From: Capsicum annuum
Lineage: Eukaryota; Streptophyta; Magnoliopsida; Solanales; Solanaceae
NCBI RefSeq assembly: GCF_002878395.1
Contig: NC_061118.1
Span: 124,046,740 to 124,110,739, forward strand
Direction: 5' to 3'
DNA length: 64,000 bases
Positions 35,250 to 47,529 of the stretch are shown piece by piece (the first letter of the stretch is position 1; every line of letters starts with the position of its first letter). The notes below the pieces were generated by a model. The model made no database searches, was not told the origin of the DNA, and was given only the letters and a program-made list of their open reading frames with translations. A program made the position numbers and the translations under genes.

Positions 35250-37850
35250 ATTTTTATGTGATTTGATTATTTTACCCTTCTCCGTGGTTTCATTATGGTA
35301 TTTCTGGGATATGGGGATGATTGGCATAGTTCTCACTGCATTTTAGTGTGATTTTTGTGAAATTATGGTTTTTTATGGTTATAAAAGCTTTATAATTGAC
35401 GTCCATTAATATTTATTAATTTGTGCATCAGATGGAAAAATGAATAATACTAGCAAATCTAAAAGTGCAATTTTAGGGTGGTACCATGGTTGGTGTGGTT
35501 TTACAGATTTTATATCTTATTTCGACCCTCGGTTAAGAAAGTTGTGAAATTGGTTTCAGGGGTCAATTTTGTTAAAATAATATTTTTTTAGAAAGTCTGG
35601 TATCACCATTGAGTCCGAAATATCAAATTTAGTCTAGTATTATAGTTTGTTGCATACTAAAGATTTTTCATATATCTCAAGGGGTCTGCAGACACTTGGA
35701 ATTCTTTAAGTCTCTGATTGATGCACCACTTAACTGCTGCACTCGCTTAAGTGATCCATTGGTTACTTAAGTGACCTGATAGGCGGGTAGATAATTGGTT
35801 AACCAACTACCCCATCGCCTAGGCGCCTATCGCTTAAGCGAGAACCACGTTGCTTATATTATGAGGCGGCCATAGCATAAGCAATGCCTAGTTGCTTAAG
35901 CGATGGCTGCTTAGGCAATTCCTTGGTAGGTTATATCCCCCCCTTTTTTGTAATTTTCACCATTTTGTAAACTTAGAGCTTGGGGTTTTAAATTTTTGAG
36001 GAATTTCTTCCATGTTACCTTGGGTAACCTCCAAAATTCCTATTTCAATCACTGTTCTTTAATTCTTACCATTTAAATTCTTTTAAAACATAAATTCAAA
36101 GGTGGAATTTAGGGATTATGGCTAGAAGGCCTATATTCATAATTTTACAATTTAAACCCTAATTTCAACCTATTTTTATTTGGATTTTCTTCTGTAAATT
36201 CCTCTAATCATGGAAAACATATTTTTGGACTAAAATATTGGTTTTACCCATTTTTTAAAATCCATTAGGGGTACCATTTTAACCCTAACCCAAAATAGGC
36301 AATATAGATATCATTGGCTTTTTTAATGAGTAAATTCTATATTTGTGTGTTTTAGTTGATTACAAGTCTAGTCATAAGGTGAAAGCTTGGAGTGGAAGGC
36401 TTGTTTGTACTAGTTTTGGCATTTGAGATATATTATGGCTTAACTTTCTTCTGGGTTGGGTAGTTGACTATGGTATAAAATCATGTTATGGATGTAGGAA
36501 ATAATCATGAAAATGGCTTAATAATTGTGTTATGACTGTGTAGGGGCCAATGTCGTTGTTGATTGATGTTTTTTTACACATCATTTGATCTGTGTGAATA
36601 TATAGGGTCTTGTATGATGTTTTTGGCCTCCACTATGTATATTTGATTATATCTTTTTTTTCTGGTGAAAAAGCCTAAATTAGAATTTATATCGTATCAA
36701 TGAAATATGGTTGTGTATTTTTACTCTATTGGCATATGGTTTATTTTGGAGCCATGGATGGCTGGCTTAATGAGTATATTTTTGGCTTACATTGTTGAAA
36801 TATTTATTGGATTTGGAAACTTTCATTTTGGTTGGTTGTGAGAATTACAACCTCATATCATATATATTCATGAAACATTGGTACCACTATGGAAATATTG
36901 GAAACACTTTTTTTTAACAGAAATATGACATCCTTAAAAACCCTCTATCGATGTATGTGTCAGAGAAGAGTTCTGGATATTAGTATTGGATATTGGATTG
37001 TATATGGGTTGTGAACCCCCACTAGTCCTACCTGGAAGCATAAATAGGGTGGTAGTGTGACAACCTTAAGCATCGCTTAGTCATCACACCATCATCATCA
37101 TCATTATCTTCATTGCACTACATATATATTGTGCTCATATGTTGTATTATTGTTCTTGATGTGACATTTATCTATTTGTACTTCTTTCTTATACCTGTAT
37201 TTGGTATACGTGTATATTTTTGCTTCTTTCTTATATTTGTGCGTGGTATATACATATATTATAGAAGTGTTAGTGGAGATGGTGTGGGCTGCCATTTGAG
37301 ATATTTTTTTACTGTGGGTGACATGTCCATTGTGTGTATTTTATATGCTTTATTTTCTACTTTTCCTAGTCATCCTATGATACCTACTAAGTATAAGTGG
37401 ACCATACTCATCCCTACTACAGTATTTTCGATGCAGATCTAGGTATGAGTGTGTACCGTATGGTAGCTGATTTAGGTGATATCTGGAGTGTACTCGAGGT
37501 AGCATTTGATCTATGCTTTCAGGGGTTGACCTACTATTTCTTCTTTCCAATTTTATGTCTTATTTGTATTTTGAGACAGTATGATCCTTTTGGTTTATTA
37601 TTGTATCTTTGACATTTGAGATATATTTAGTAATTCTTATGTTGTGACATCAAGTTCTGGATATTATATGACATTTCTAGTTATGTACTTCTGTTATTAT
37701 CATATTTATATGGTTTGACTTTATTCTAGAAGCCTTGCCTTAGGTTTTGGTAATGATTTTCTCATTTCATATCACTTTGGGTGATAAGCTTACTTGTCAA
37801 GGCTCATTGCAACAAGTGCCATCATGACCCTTCATTTTAAGAAACTGACA
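35250..37850 (+). repeat. Element G LTR, main part
   Basis: After the ATTTT duplication the G LTR resumes and aligns along its length with the H LTR at 44340-46740. It ends GAAACTGACA at 37850, followed by a primer site. With 9280-9323 it makes an LTR of about 2640 bp. It contains a palindrome cluster at 35720-35920, including a perfect TCGCTTAAGCGA at 35830-35841. Because pol lies before this LTR and gag after it, it is shared by two tandem internal regions. Confidence 0.85.
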
Positions 37851-37853
37851 AAT

Positions 37854-37864
37854 TGGTGTCAGAG
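37854..37864 (+). other. Element G primer binding site (tRNA-iMet type)
   Basis: TGGTGTCAGAG lies three bases after the LTR end. One base differs from the usual tRNA-iMet complement. Confidence 0.75.
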
Positions 37865-38052
37865 AAGCCAGGTTTCATTGGTCTCATTAGTGTAAGAATA
37901 AAGTGTCTAGTAGAACCTTGCAGATCAGTACATAGGCGTCCGTATCTATCTTTGAGAGGCTATTAGATTTCTTTAGGAGACTTATTTTTTTTTATATTGT
38001 GCGGATCTTTCATACCTTGTGTTCTAAATATTTTTTTACTTTTTCTGCGCGT

Positions 38053-39470
38053 ATGGTGAGGACTAGATCCTATGAGGCTAGAGAGTCGTGGAGGGGCTCG
38101 AAGTAGTGGAAGCGCATTATGATCTACCCCTTCCAGAAGTAGAACTAGAGGGCTCTCTCCTGAGCCTTATGCTAAATATACTATAGATATGGGGCCTACT
38201 CTGATCCCACAAAGTTCTTCTACCCTAGTCTTGGATGGGCTGCTGATTTACTTGTTGGCTCATTTTGAGGGTGTTCCTTTGATTGCACCTGGTATGCCAC
38301 CTCCTCTGAGTATTGTACCTCTATCTATGATAAAGTTGGTTATGGTGTTCAACTAATTATGAATGTTAATATGTAGTGGTACCTATATCGATTTATTGTA
38401 CTCCACAGACTCCGAGTGTTGTTTCTCGTTCCATGACAACATCTGTGTATGGAATTTAGAGATTAGGAGTTTAGCCTTCATCTATGTTACCTCCTCAGGT
38501 GGGACATCAACCAACTAGATTTACTATACCCTCTATTGTTGCAAGTATAATTATGTTTTTTTACGATCAGAAGAGGTTTGTGAGATTCCCTTATTTAGGT
38601 CTACCTATGTTCAGTGGTGTTGTAGGTGAGATTGCCTATGATTTCTTGATTGATTGTTATTAGAAATTACATAACCTTTGTTTATTTGAGTTGTATGGGG
38701 TTTCTTATACTACTTATCATTTGAGAGATGCAACCAGAGATTAGTGGAGGTCACTTGTTTGCTGGGGCCTTTTTAGAAAGGTTTATGCCATTTAATTTGA
38801 GGGATTAGATGAGATACAAGTTTGATCACTTGGAGCAGGGATCTATGACTATTGCAGAGTATGAGGCATATTTCCAAGGCTTGTCTAAATACTTTTATGC
38901 CATCATTGCCACCGAGTCTAAGAAGATTCAAGAGTTTGTAAAGGGGTTAAATATTTTTATTTAGCTAGCTCTTACCAGATGGTAGTGTATGGAGCATTAT
39001 TTTAGAGTATTGTAGATCATGCTAAGGTGGCTGAGTCTATTCTTCAAGTATCTCAAGAAGGCTCTAAGAGGGTGCCATCAGGATAAGTTTAGGGGTCACA
39101 CTCCTCCAGGTAGAGATTCTAGAGGTTTTCATGGGTTTCACAGTAGACCAGTGCACATAACTTTACAGGGTTCAGGTAGTAGGTCATCTGTTATAAAAGC
39201 TTTGGATGGTTATTCTAGCTCAACCATAACTCTGCCTGTTTAGTTAGGCCACATAGGTTTCTTTTTGTGTGATGAGGTTAACCATTTAGCCAAGGATTAT
39301 TCTCTTTATATGTTCAGGGCTACTCCTATATCAGCTATTACAGGTAGAGATTCTACTAGAGGTGTGTGTGACAGATGTAGTGGTGCCCGTGTTGGTGATC
39401 GTGGGGCTAATCAATTAGTAGGTGGTCATGGGGCTAATCAATTAGTAGGTGGTCATGGACAACATTATGC
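38053..39470 (+). pseudogene. Element G gag, broken
   Basis: Gag begins MVRTRSYEARES at 38053, matching the H gag start. Capsid remnants lie around 38560-39000: RFVRFPYLGLPMFSG, and YKFDHLEQGSMTIAEYEAYFQ near 38815. A degenerate knuckle LCDEVNHLAKDY is at about 39268-39306, where two Cys are lost. A glycine-rich tail follows with a 27-bp tandem duplication. No protease or RT follows; an LTR-end fragment comes next. Confidence 0.75.
39403..39456 (+). repeat. Perfect 27-bp tandem duplication in G gag
   Basis: Two identical 27-base copies lie head to tail at 39403-39429 and 39430-39456. They encode GANQLVGGH twice, in frame. The absence of any mismatch in otherwise decayed sequence suggests a late event. 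Confidence 0.95.
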
Positions 39471-39474
39471 TATA

Positions 39475-39672
39475 CTGCTTTTATCATATTTGTATGGCTC
39501 AATTTTATTCTAGATGCCTTACATTGGGTTTTGTTAATAATTTTCTCATTTATATAAGTTTAGATGATAGGATTACTTGTCAAGGCTCTTCCGCAACAAG
39601 TTCCATCATGACCCTTGATTTTTGGATCGTGACAAGTAGGTTCCATCATGACCGAAAAATTGGGTCGTGATA
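39475..39672 (+). repeat. Fragment of a G-type LTR end
   Basis: The words TTTATCATATTTGTATGG, GATTACTTGTCAAGGCTC and CAACAAGTTCCATCATGACC match the final 170 bases of the G LTR at 37690-37840. It lies directly after gag, so most of a second LTR and all of pol have been deleted. Confidence 0.75.
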
Positions 39673-41628
39673 CATCTGTTGAATGCAAATACTTGACCAA
39701 AAGGGAGAACTATAATTCCAACTTTAGAACTATCAATATCAAATGGAACCCTCCCAATTGAGAGGGTTACAAGCTTAATACAGATGACTTTTGTATAGGG
39801 AACCCTGGGAAAGGAGGAATAAATAGAGTTATTAGAAACCATAACGGTAGATGGTTGTTGGGATTCTATAAGATCTTCCACCTAACCACAAATAATCACA
39901 TGAAACTCTTGGATCTCAATAAGGGTATGAAACTGGTGGAAGAAAAAAACCTCCTTCCTACTGATATTAATATGGACTCTGTCTACTAAATGATGGTAAC
40001 TTACACTATAATGTGAAAATTGATATATGCAGGTCAAGACTAAGAAGTCTAGGATGCCTAGGAGTGAAACACAACTATAGGGAGCAAAATAGGTCTGTAG
40101 ATGCCATGGAAAAACAAGGGGCAAAGTTTGTAGATTTTAAAGTAACAAGACTTTTTGAAGTTCCACCGATGTATGCTACTAGTGCTGTTTGGACGGACAT
40201 TATGGGAACTGATGTCCCATGGTTTTATAGTACTTACAATGCTTAAACTTGGAGAATATTCATGTCATTAAGGCTATTTTATTGGGCTTGATGTGTTTTT
40301 GCAGAAAACTAGGTTTTGGAAGCTAACTGGAAGAAAATGGAACAAAATGTGAAAAATTGGACATACTTTGGTACCTACTCCCCATAGGTACTACCTACTA
40401 GTTGTAAGTGGGTTCATATGTGTTAGAAATTGATTTCCAGATACAAGTTTGGTGGGGACTACCTATTGCCCCCACATAAGGAGCGTAGGTACCATCTACG
40501 ACCCATAGGTGGGTCTGTAGGTGGTCACCGACACACTTTTCCCGAATTATTTCAAATTGAATTCTTATGATTTTCAGTTATCCTAAATACACTCCTATAA
40601 TGTTTTTAGTCCTTATTATGTACGTTAGTCAAGTTTTCCTTTTTTGCTTAGGATTTGCTTTCTAGGGTTTTCATGTAATCTATAAATACCCTTTAGATAT
40701 TGTTTAGTTAATAGATATGAGGATATGTAGAGATAGGCCCTTGGAGGCTAGTTTATGCCCTTTGGGGCTAAGCTTACACACCATACATTCTTGTATTCTT
40801 GTTATTGGTTTGTTATTCAATTTGAGACTTTGGGTTTTCTTTCATTATTGTGAGATTGATTCAGTAATATTGCATGTGGACTCCATGAATTATCTCATAA
40901 CTAGGAGTGGCTAATTCCCTTATCTAGGGTCGTGAGAACCCTAGTGGATTAACAAAGTAGAGGAAGTGCCAATTTGTTCTAGATAAAGATTCTGGCATAT
41001 ATTGTGGTCTCCTTTAGTTTAATTGATTTCTTAGCGGTGGCCAATGTTATGATCTCGCCAGTATTTACTACGACCTCAAAAGGGAGGTAGAGCTTGAGAA
41101 AATGAGATCAAAATAGTGATTTGAAGTTAATTTCCAAAATAAGATTACCTGCACTACTACTTAAGATGTTTAACTTTCATCTAATCAACTTGAGAGTAAT
41201 AGGAGATAGTTGAAACTGGGGTCCAAGACATTGGTTAGTATGGTGACACTCTGATACCGAGAGGAAATGAGTGAAATTCACCAAAGTATATGAGAGGTTG
41301 TTGGTGATACATAACTAGTCAAATCCTATATGCAAGGTATTGGAATAGTTCAACCATGCATGATGCATTTACGGAGTTAGAATTCAGGGAAAATACAAGC
41401 CTAATATTCGTCTTAGATTGAGTACAACCTCAAGTATCCAATTCTTGTTACTTTTTACTATTTTAGTGAATTCCCCTATTTACTTTCTGTACCTCTTGGT
41501 GCTTTCAACAAGTTCAAGCAAGATTTTTGACGTATCCACTGTGGGATCAATCCCAACCTAGTTGAGTCACTATATTTTGACAGCGACCACTTCATTCTTT
41601 AATTGGAGGTGTAGTTTGGGAAACATCA
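39673..41628 (+). mobile_element. LTR-like segment of an unidentified retrotransposon
   Basis: No gene is supported here. The segment has a TATA box (40681) and ends GGAGGTGTAGTTTGGGAAACATCA at about 41628. The phrases CACTGTGGGATCAATCCC and ACTATATTTTGACAGCGACC recur in diverged form at 46745-47481, so it is a repeat family. The left boundary is uncertain; I set it where G similarity ends. A run of GTAGGTACC/ATAGGTGG words lies at 40360-40550. Confidence 0.55.
40681..40688 (+). promoter_or_regulatory. Probable TATA box of the unidentified LTR
   Basis: TATAAATA lies about 130 bases downstream of the GTAGGTACC-type word array at 40360-40550. Confidence 0.55.
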
Positions 41629-43139
41629 AAAACTTTTTTTGAAATAAGGATTAAGATTTATAATAGAAATCTTAAAGGAGATATCCCCAATACTTTTGTT
41701 TTATATCTTGGCTAATTTAGGAGGTGAGTTGTAAACTCTCTTTTTATTATTGAATGTCTAATACATAAAAAATTGAAATTAGTATGGACTAGGAGATCTT
41801 AGTAGCTTAAGGGGGTTAGTTACCTCATTTGCCATATTATTGGTGAGGGTTTGATTCTCTATAGTGTAATCCCCTTCTCAAACCCCTATTTTTTTAAAAT
41901 AAAAAAATTAGTATGACTGACTTCATGTGATGTAGTAAAATATTTTAGTAAGGATGTTCAAATTTGAACACGTAAATATATTGCTCCATAGTATGATACT
42001 ATTCTTTTAAAAAATAACTAATGCTAAGAAACATGCTCCCTAATATTTGTTACACATTTTTTATCATTGGGATACCTCGCTCAATTGACCCACCTTTCTG
42101 ATGACATGATGGAGGAAGTACAATTATAGTTAAATCTTATCATAGTAGTGTGTTTGTATGAAAATTTTATGGATGTTGTTTGTCGTCAGATGTTATTACA
42201 TATGTATAGTGTATACTGGCATTTGATTTAAAGATCTTTTTTAGCTGTTATAAACAACATATGCAAAAAAATTGTTTAATACTTTTGTATGCCATGAAGG
42301 AAGAATGTATCTATGAACCAATTTATTCAAAAAATAAAATAGTGTAAATATAAAAAAGATAAACACTAGAGCCTTTTCTTCTGAAGTTGTGATCATAAAT
42401 AGTGGACACCATATAAATATATTTTTTATTAGATATTTATATTTGAAGTTTATTATGTACATAAAATATATTTCACAAACTATTACTACACATTAGATTA
42501 TGACTGTTATGGAGGGTAAATTACAAATGGTATACCGCTATAGTAAATGTCATTTCCATTTTAAATATAATATTGATCTAGATAAGTAAAATATAAACAT
42601 GAAAAATTAGTCTAAAAAGATTAGACCATTATAATTAAATGTTATTATATCAACTTACTGTTATAATAAAATTTGATTGTAATTTCTTAAAAGAAGGGGG
42701 GGGGGGGGGAATATAACCTCACACGTCATTTTTCATCCAAATTGTTGTAAAGAAAGTTATGAGTTAAGTTATTTCCACTGTCCATTCATAACTTTTATGA
42801 ATATATTAACTGTTGATTTTAGATCTTGCAAAAAAACCCAATAACTCTCAAAAATAGAAAAAAATATATAGTTTAACTTCTAATGGAACTTTAAAAGTGA
42901 ATTTAGTCAATATTGAATTATACATGAAAAAATCCGACATATTTACCTTTTAAATTTTTTTGGTTAATGAAAAAATGTTATTAACCAAATCACAAATATG
43001 TTTGATTAGCTCTTTGGACTAAAAGCTAGCATCTTACAAAAAAAATATCAAAACTAAATTATAACTCTAAAATCATCACCACATTTAACACACAACTACT
43101 ACCAATATAGAAATTCTAAACACAATTAGTAAGCTATTT
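41629..43139. other. Unassigned AT-rich stretch
   Basis: I see no coding region or repeat boundary that I can name. The only striking feature is a run of 14 G at 42696-42709. Confidence 0.6.
42696..42709. repeat. Run of 14 G
   Basis: An uninterrupted poly-G tract in AT-rich surroundings. Its length may be inexact because such runs are prone to sequencing error. Confidence 0.9.
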
Positions 43140-43400
43140 AGAGACCCCAACATTGCAATCCATTTGGTCTACTTAGGTTCATTTACCCTTTTTTTTGTTT
43201 GTAAATACGAAGCCGATTATACTACTTTGGGTTTGTCATTGGAGACTGTATTTATCCATCTAATCTTATCTTCCCAAGGCTCAATAGTCCTTTATAATTC
43301 CATTCATTCCAACAGGACTTGCCAAATATATTTTGACTACAGACAATCAAAATAAAGATGATGCAGTCTCAATAGCATTAGTTTCATAGAGGACACCTTG
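43140..43400 (-). pseudogene. Possible LINE fragment (RT zinc-binding region)
   Basis: In shifting minus-strand frames this reads GVLYETNAIETASSLF, then DCLYSQNIF-like and SCWNGMNYKGLLSLGKI. That resembles the zf-RVT region at the end of plant L1-type LINE ORF2 (Cys-x2-Cys...ETA-HLFF-C...W). Several frameshifts and stops are needed, so the assignment is tentative. Confidence 0.4.
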
Positions 43401-44296
43401 GGAAACTTAATTGCCCATTTAATGAGTCTTTCCATAGTAGAGAGTCTACCCTATAGTGTGAGCCATAGTATAAACTATTGTCTGGAATCACTCTTTTTGT
43501 AAGTAGTAGTTTTTTATAGCGAAACTTAGGATATTATGGGAGGAATAAGTAATATGCTTTTTCAATATTGAATCTAGAATTCTTCTCAAAAGAATTATGT
43601 TTTTCCATCCAAGTTCTATAAGCACTTATTCATTTCTATCCAACAGAAAAACAACCCTAGGTCTTGTTGAAAGGGTGAAGACAAGCAGTTCCCAAATCAC
43701 CGACGCACACAGTAGTGAGAGAGAGCAGTAAAATATTTTGATTAATTATACGAGCCTTTGCATGGTATGGATTGGTAATACATGCTTTTATATGGATCCT
43801 ATTTGTGCATGTTATTGGGCTATAAGGTGCCAATAGATTTTAAATATTATTCACGATATTTGAAATTTATGAAATTAACGAGGAAAATTAAATTATGCTT
43901 GACTATTTTATGCCCATGAAAAAAAAAATATTTTATTTGAATTTTGTAAATATGGAATGAAAAATTATGATTGGAGCACTTTTCAAATTTCAAATCTAGC
44001 TTGAATTTGGGCTGGTTAAAAGTTTTTATATCCAAACTCATTTAAAAATAAAAAAATTGAGAGTAGAGAAAGGAAAAATTGTGTCATTAGAATTTGGTTT
44101 ACTAAAGTCGGCGTGTCCCAAGGGTACGAGGTGTGAGAATTTCATTAATATCATTGGAATAGGTGCGTAAAAGACACCGATAATTAAATTTGAAGTAGAA
44201 AATTTTGGTATGGACTAATATCATCCAATGTAGTAATTATTCTACTATAGTAGCGCTGTGTCAGCAGCATGCAAGCCACTATAGCGGGGCACCAGG
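43401..44296. other. Unassigned stretch before element H
   Basis: No gene or repeat is recognised. It ends at the H LTR start, TGTAATGACC at 44297, and no polypurine tract was recognised before it, so the junction may be a rearrangement point. Confidence 0.5.
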
Positions 44297-46744
44297 TGTA
44301 ATGACCAAACTTTTGGTGATTTATTTGAAATATTTATTTTTTTGTTCCGTCGTTGTATTGTGCTATTTAGTGCAAAAATAATTGACATGATTTACAATAT
44401 ATTTCGGTGTTGTTTATGTGAGATTGTGATATTTGATGGTCTTAAAGGCTTACTAGTTGATTTTTGTCAACAACTTGTGATCTGTGCATCGGATTGAAAA
44501 ACAGACTACACTAGAAGATTTGAAATGTCAATTTTAGATTGATAACGCAGTTGGTGCAATTTTATAGCTTTTATATCTCATTTCGATCCTTAGTTCAAAA
44601 CATTGTGAAATTGGATCCCGAGTGTTAAATTTATGAAAAGAATAGTTTTTTTTCAAAATTCTAATATAATCATTGAGTTTGGAGCATCGAATTTTATAGG
44701 GTAACATACTTCGTTTGCATTCTTGGGATTTCAGATGATTTCTGAGGGGTTTGCTTCCAAGTCTCCATAGTTGGTGCACCACTCAGCTGGTGTAGCCGCT
44801 AAATCTCCACTTTGGCCACTTTAATAGCCGGCTACCAGTTGGGCAAGGGCACTTTAGCGAAACTCATCTAATTTAGGGTAGGGCGCTAAAACAACAATTT
44901 TTTGCTTTAGCGGACTAGCATGCTAAGCGGGTACCACTAAAGTAATACTTGACAGCCTTAGCGGCACCTGATATCTGGGTATAAATAATCATTTTCTCAA
45001 TTTTTCTTCACCATTTTTGAGACTTGGATCTTGGAGATTGAATTTTCAGGCATTTTCATCCATTTCTAAGCTTAGGTAAGCTCTAGACTCCTATTTCAAC
45101 AACTTTTCTTTAATTTGATCATTTAAATCTTATTTAAACTCGTACTTTTAGGTGGAATTTAGAGATTTTGTATCGGAAGGCCCAAATAATAATTTCATTG
45201 ATTCAAACCCTAATTTCACTCAGTTTTCACTTGGGTTTTCTTCTATGACTTCCTTTAATCTTGAGAAAAATATTTTTGGAAAAAAATTCCAATTTTACCC
45301 TTTTTTTTCAAAAATTCATTTTGGGGGTCTATTTTGATCTCATTTCAAAAGTGGAAAATATAAGTATTATTTTCTTTCTTTTGACATGTTGATTCTATAT
45401 TGTATATTTTAGTTGATTTTGGGTCCATGCGTGAGGTGAAATCTCAGTAATAAAGGCTTGATTGCTCCAATTTTGGCATTCAAGGTACGTTATGGCTTAA
45501 GTTTCTTCCGATTGAGTTGAGTAGTCAATAATAATGTAGAAACGTGCTATATTTATGTGGTTCTATTATGGAAAATTTTTAGGTGATTAATATGCTCGTG
45601 TGGGGGCCTATGTGGATAATATTTAGTGGTTTTAAGACATTATATGCTATGTGTGATTGTGCGGGATCATATATAATGTTGTTGAACTGGTAATGATATA
45701 CATACATTTGGTTACACTTTTTTTTGGTAGAAAAAGTCTAGATTTTGAGATTTATGTGGTTTCAATGACAATTTTGTTGCATGTTTTAGTTGATGGTTTC
45801 TGGATTATATTGGATCATGGATGGTTCATTAATTAGAGTGGATTTTTGGCCATATGGTTGGTATATTGGATATCCTCAATTTTGTTGGTTGTAAGCATTG
45901 TATTCTCATATCATATTCATTCATAAAACATTGGTAACACTATGAAAATACTTGAAACACTAGTGATTTCTAATAGAAAATGACATATCTTTAAAGACCC
46001 TCTGCCGATGTATGTGCTAGAGAGGAGTTATGGGTATTATTATTAGATGTTTGTTGTATATAGGTTGAAAAACCCTCTAAGGGTCATACCTGGGAGCAGA
46101 GCTTGGTAGGTTTGGGTTGATGAACCTCCTATGGATCTTGCGCCCGTAGCTCAACTTATTAGGTATGTACAGAGGTTTTGAATAACCTTTTGCATCATTA
46201 TCATCATCATGATCATCATCATATTTATTGCATTCCTATACTGTGCTTATTCTTTGATTGTTATCCTATTCTTGACTTAATATATGTCTATTTATTCTAT
46301 CTTCTTATACTTATATTTGGTGTATGTGTATATTTGTTCGTCTTTCCCCTAGCTGTATTTGTTATATATGCATATAATAAAACTATTAGTGGAGATGGTA
46401 TGGGCTACCATTTGAGACATTTTCTAATTACAAGTAACTTACTCATAGTTTGCATTTATATGCTTCATTTTTTTCTTTACTCAGTCGGCTTATGATACCT
46501 ATTAAGTATAAATAGACCATACTCATCCCTACTGCATCCTTTTAGTATAGATCCAGGCATGCGTGTACCGTATGAATAGCTGATTCAGGCTATATTTAGA
46601 GTCTATTTGATGTAGTGGTTGATCTATGCATCCAAATTTGACCACTACCTTTCTTGTTTAGACTATGTCTTATTTGTATTTAGAGATAGAGTTGCTCCTT
46701 TTGAGATGTACTATGTATATTTTGACTTTGATTTGTCTTATTGA
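44297..46744 (+). repeat. Element H 5' LTR, 3' end replaced
   Basis: It starts TGTAATGACCAAACTTTTGG and aligns throughout with the G LTR. A cluster of CGCTAAAGCG-like words lies at 44770-44975, directly followed by a TATA box at 44980. The alignment to G stops at about 46740, where a foreign fragment begins, and the LTR end and primer site are missing. Confidence 0.82.
44980..44987 (+). promoter_or_regulatory. Probable TATA box of the H LTR
   Basis: TATAAATA lies immediately after the GC-rich word array. Confidence 0.65.
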
Positions 46745-47481
46745 TTTCTTCACAAGCATGAGCAACTAAAACCCCATAGCTAGGGTTGTAGAAACCCTGG
46801 CGGATTGACAAAGTAGGGGTAGTGCTGTTGTTTTTCTGAACCGATACCTATGCATGCATTTCTTTATCTTTATTATAATAGGTTTTAATGGGTGCACATG
46901 TTAGGATCCCGCCTTGATATTGCTTTTTACTCTAAAAGTCAAGTAGTGACTAGGAAAAGATGAAGACAACAGCAACTTAGAGTTTAACTGTCGATCCATA
47001 CTTCTAAGTTTTTCCTAAGTAAGTTAGTTATAGTCTATTTAATAACTAAAAACTCAAAAGGTAATACTTTATTGGGATTAAGATAAGGGTTAGTAAGGAG
47101 ACATCCTGAGACTCGGAAGGTAAAGGGTGAAATCCTTCTGCTCGTCCAAAAGACTGCAGAAGGTACATAACTTATCGAGTTTTGATGCAAAGTATTAGGT
47201 TGGTTAAATAAAGCATGATAAGCCTACTTAGTTGAGAATCTAGGGGAACATAATCCTAGTATTCACCTATGACCGATTACAATCGAAGTTGATATAGTTA
47301 CCTGCTCGAGATTACTAGACAACCCCACCCCTTTTACTTTTTTGTTCTGCTCACGAACTACAACTGCTGAGATCTATGATTCCATGTGTTCCCTTGGGAT
47401 TCAACCCCAACCTTTGTTGTTTTACTATATTTTGACAGTGATCGTATCATTATCTTCTGAGGGAAGGTGTAGTTTGGATGT
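46745..47481 (+). repeat. Fragment of the unidentified LTR inside element H
   Basis: It is related to 40880-41620: both contain GTAGAAACCCT/GTGAGAACCCT with GGATTAACAAAGTAG-type words, a GGGATTCAACCCC-type phrase, ACTATATTTTGACAGTGATC and GGTGTAGTTTGG. It replaces the LTR end, primer site and 5' leader of H; gag resumes at 47530. Confidence 0.65.
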
Positions 47482-47529
47482 CTTTCATACCTTATGTTCT
47501 AAGTCATATTTCACTTTTTTTTTGCACAG

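Noticed and set aside
37110..37612. Overlapping open frames on both strands in the G LTR as a host gene
   Set aside because: They lie within the LTR, match the diverged H LTR at 46170-46740 without conserved frame, and show no motif.
39606..40246. Open frames of 70-90 codons on both strands at 39606-40246
   Set aside because: None shows a recognisable motif, and they overlap each other on opposite strands within an LTR-like segment.
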